NCBI GenBank assembly: GCA_947629975.1
Contig: CANRFU010000014.1
Span: 1-33,370 of the forward strand
Direction: 5' to 3'
Length of the DNA stretch: 33,370 nucleotides
Source of the DNA: an uncultured Oscillospiraceae bacterium
GTDB taxonomy: Bacteria; Bacillota; Clostridia; Oscillospirales; Oscillospiraceae
In this document: positions 33,163 through 33,370 of the stretch, piece by piece
Layout: each line of letters opens with the position of its first letter
How positions within the stretch are numbered: the stretch's first letter is position 1
Program-made: the position numbers and the translations under genes
The notes under the pieces: generated by a model
Told to the model about the DNA's origin: nothing
Databases searched by the model: none
Seen by the model: the letters and a program-made list of their open reading frames with translations, nothing else

Positions 33163-33203
33163 AGCCGTATCACCCGAATGAAAGAGTTGGGCCACAGGGC
33201 CCG

Positions 33204-33236
33204 AAAAGGGCGCCGCGGGGTCAACCCGCGGCGCCC
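33204..33236 (-). terminator. terminator of the right-edge gene
   Basis: GGGCGCCGCGGG and CCCGCGGCGCCC form a perfect 12-bp stem around a 5-base loop, followed on the minus strand by TTTT. It separates the right-edge gene from the GH53 gene. Confidence 0.88.
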
Positions 33237-33247
33237 CCGTGGAAATG

Positions 33248-33370
33248 TCAGTCGTCCAGAGCGTCAAAGTCGAACCGCCTGAGCATGTCCCGGTAGCGGA
33301 ACCGGGCCAGCTGATTGGCCTTCAGCACCTCTTCCTCGGTGCCGGTGTACTCGCAGCGGATGCAGTAGTA
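33248..33370 (-). CDS. 3' end of an unidentified gene
   Basis: Forty codons and a TGA stop are visible; the start lies beyond the window. The peptide contains a CxxC pair (YYCIRCEYTGTEEE) followed by LKANQLARFRYRDML and an acidic end FDFDALDD. The CxxC could be half of a zinc site whose other half lies upstream. Codon choice matches the neighbouring genes and a strong terminator follows the stop, so it is a real gene. No family is recognised. Confidence 0.65.
   Translation of the reverse strand, partial: YYCIRCEYTGTEEEVLKANQLARFRYRDMLRRFDFDALDD

Overview
The window looks like chromosome of a high-GC member of the Firmicutes, most likely an Oscillospiraceae-type gut clostridium (Flavonifractor/Pseudoflavonifractor/Intestinimonas-like). 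The reasons are the strongly GC-rich third codon positions, strong AGGAGG-type ribosome binding sites, AddAB instead of RecBCD, a CIRCE-controlled groESL operon, and dense hairpin-type interspersed repeats between genes. This placement is inference; no rRNA, tRNA or CRISPR array was found.

Layout, left to right. (1) 1-1053 is a visibly AT-richer patch holding a short, probably truncated ORF and a GNAT acetyltransferase, closed by a good terminator. (2) 1162-3074 encodes a membrane-anchored zinc-ribbon protein and a WYL-domain regulator. (3) 3153-10999 carries addB and addA, which make the AddAB recombination nuclease. They are separated by about 1 kb containing a composite inverted-repeat element (6478-7376) with a unique, potentially structured core. 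(4) On the minus strand, 11059-14002 carries recR, a cluster of repeat hairpins, rpe, and a threonine ammonia-lyase with its own promoter. (5) 14195-17339 is a compact plus-strand operon XpaC-like / TelA / TPM-domain / Gly-rich membrane protein, with a near-consensus promoter and a strong terminator. (6) 17551-19320 is a Na/Pi cotransporter-PhoU fusion, facing a minus-strand NfeD-stomatin (SPFH) pair at 19403-20847. (7) 20994-23030 encodes a THUMP RNA methyltransferase and a diacylglycerol-kinase-like lipid kinase. (8) 23256-25189 is groES-groEL behind a perfect CIRCE operator. (9) On the minus strand, 25280-31987 carries a two-component system followed by a lipoprotein / ABC ATPase / double ABC-2 permease operon. 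(10) 32038-33162 is a cytoplasmic-looking GH53 endo-galactanase, with the 3' end of an unidentified gene at the right edge.

How the parts fit. AddAB and RecR both act in recombinational repair, and the WYL regulator sits directly upstream of addB. XpaC/TelA/TPM resemble an envelope-stress or toxic-anion module. The two-component system appears to control itself and the neighbouring lipoprotein-ABC operon: the same direct repeat, TT(G/T)AGAA with an 11-bp period, precedes both transcription units, and in both it lies exactly 8 bp from a -10-like hexamer.

Most promising leads: the nested inverted-repeat element with a 15-bp stem closing a 313-nt unique loop (6690-7032), the shared response-regulator operator, a terminator that overlaps the predicted start of the operon it precedes, and an AddB without a recognisable Walker A motif.
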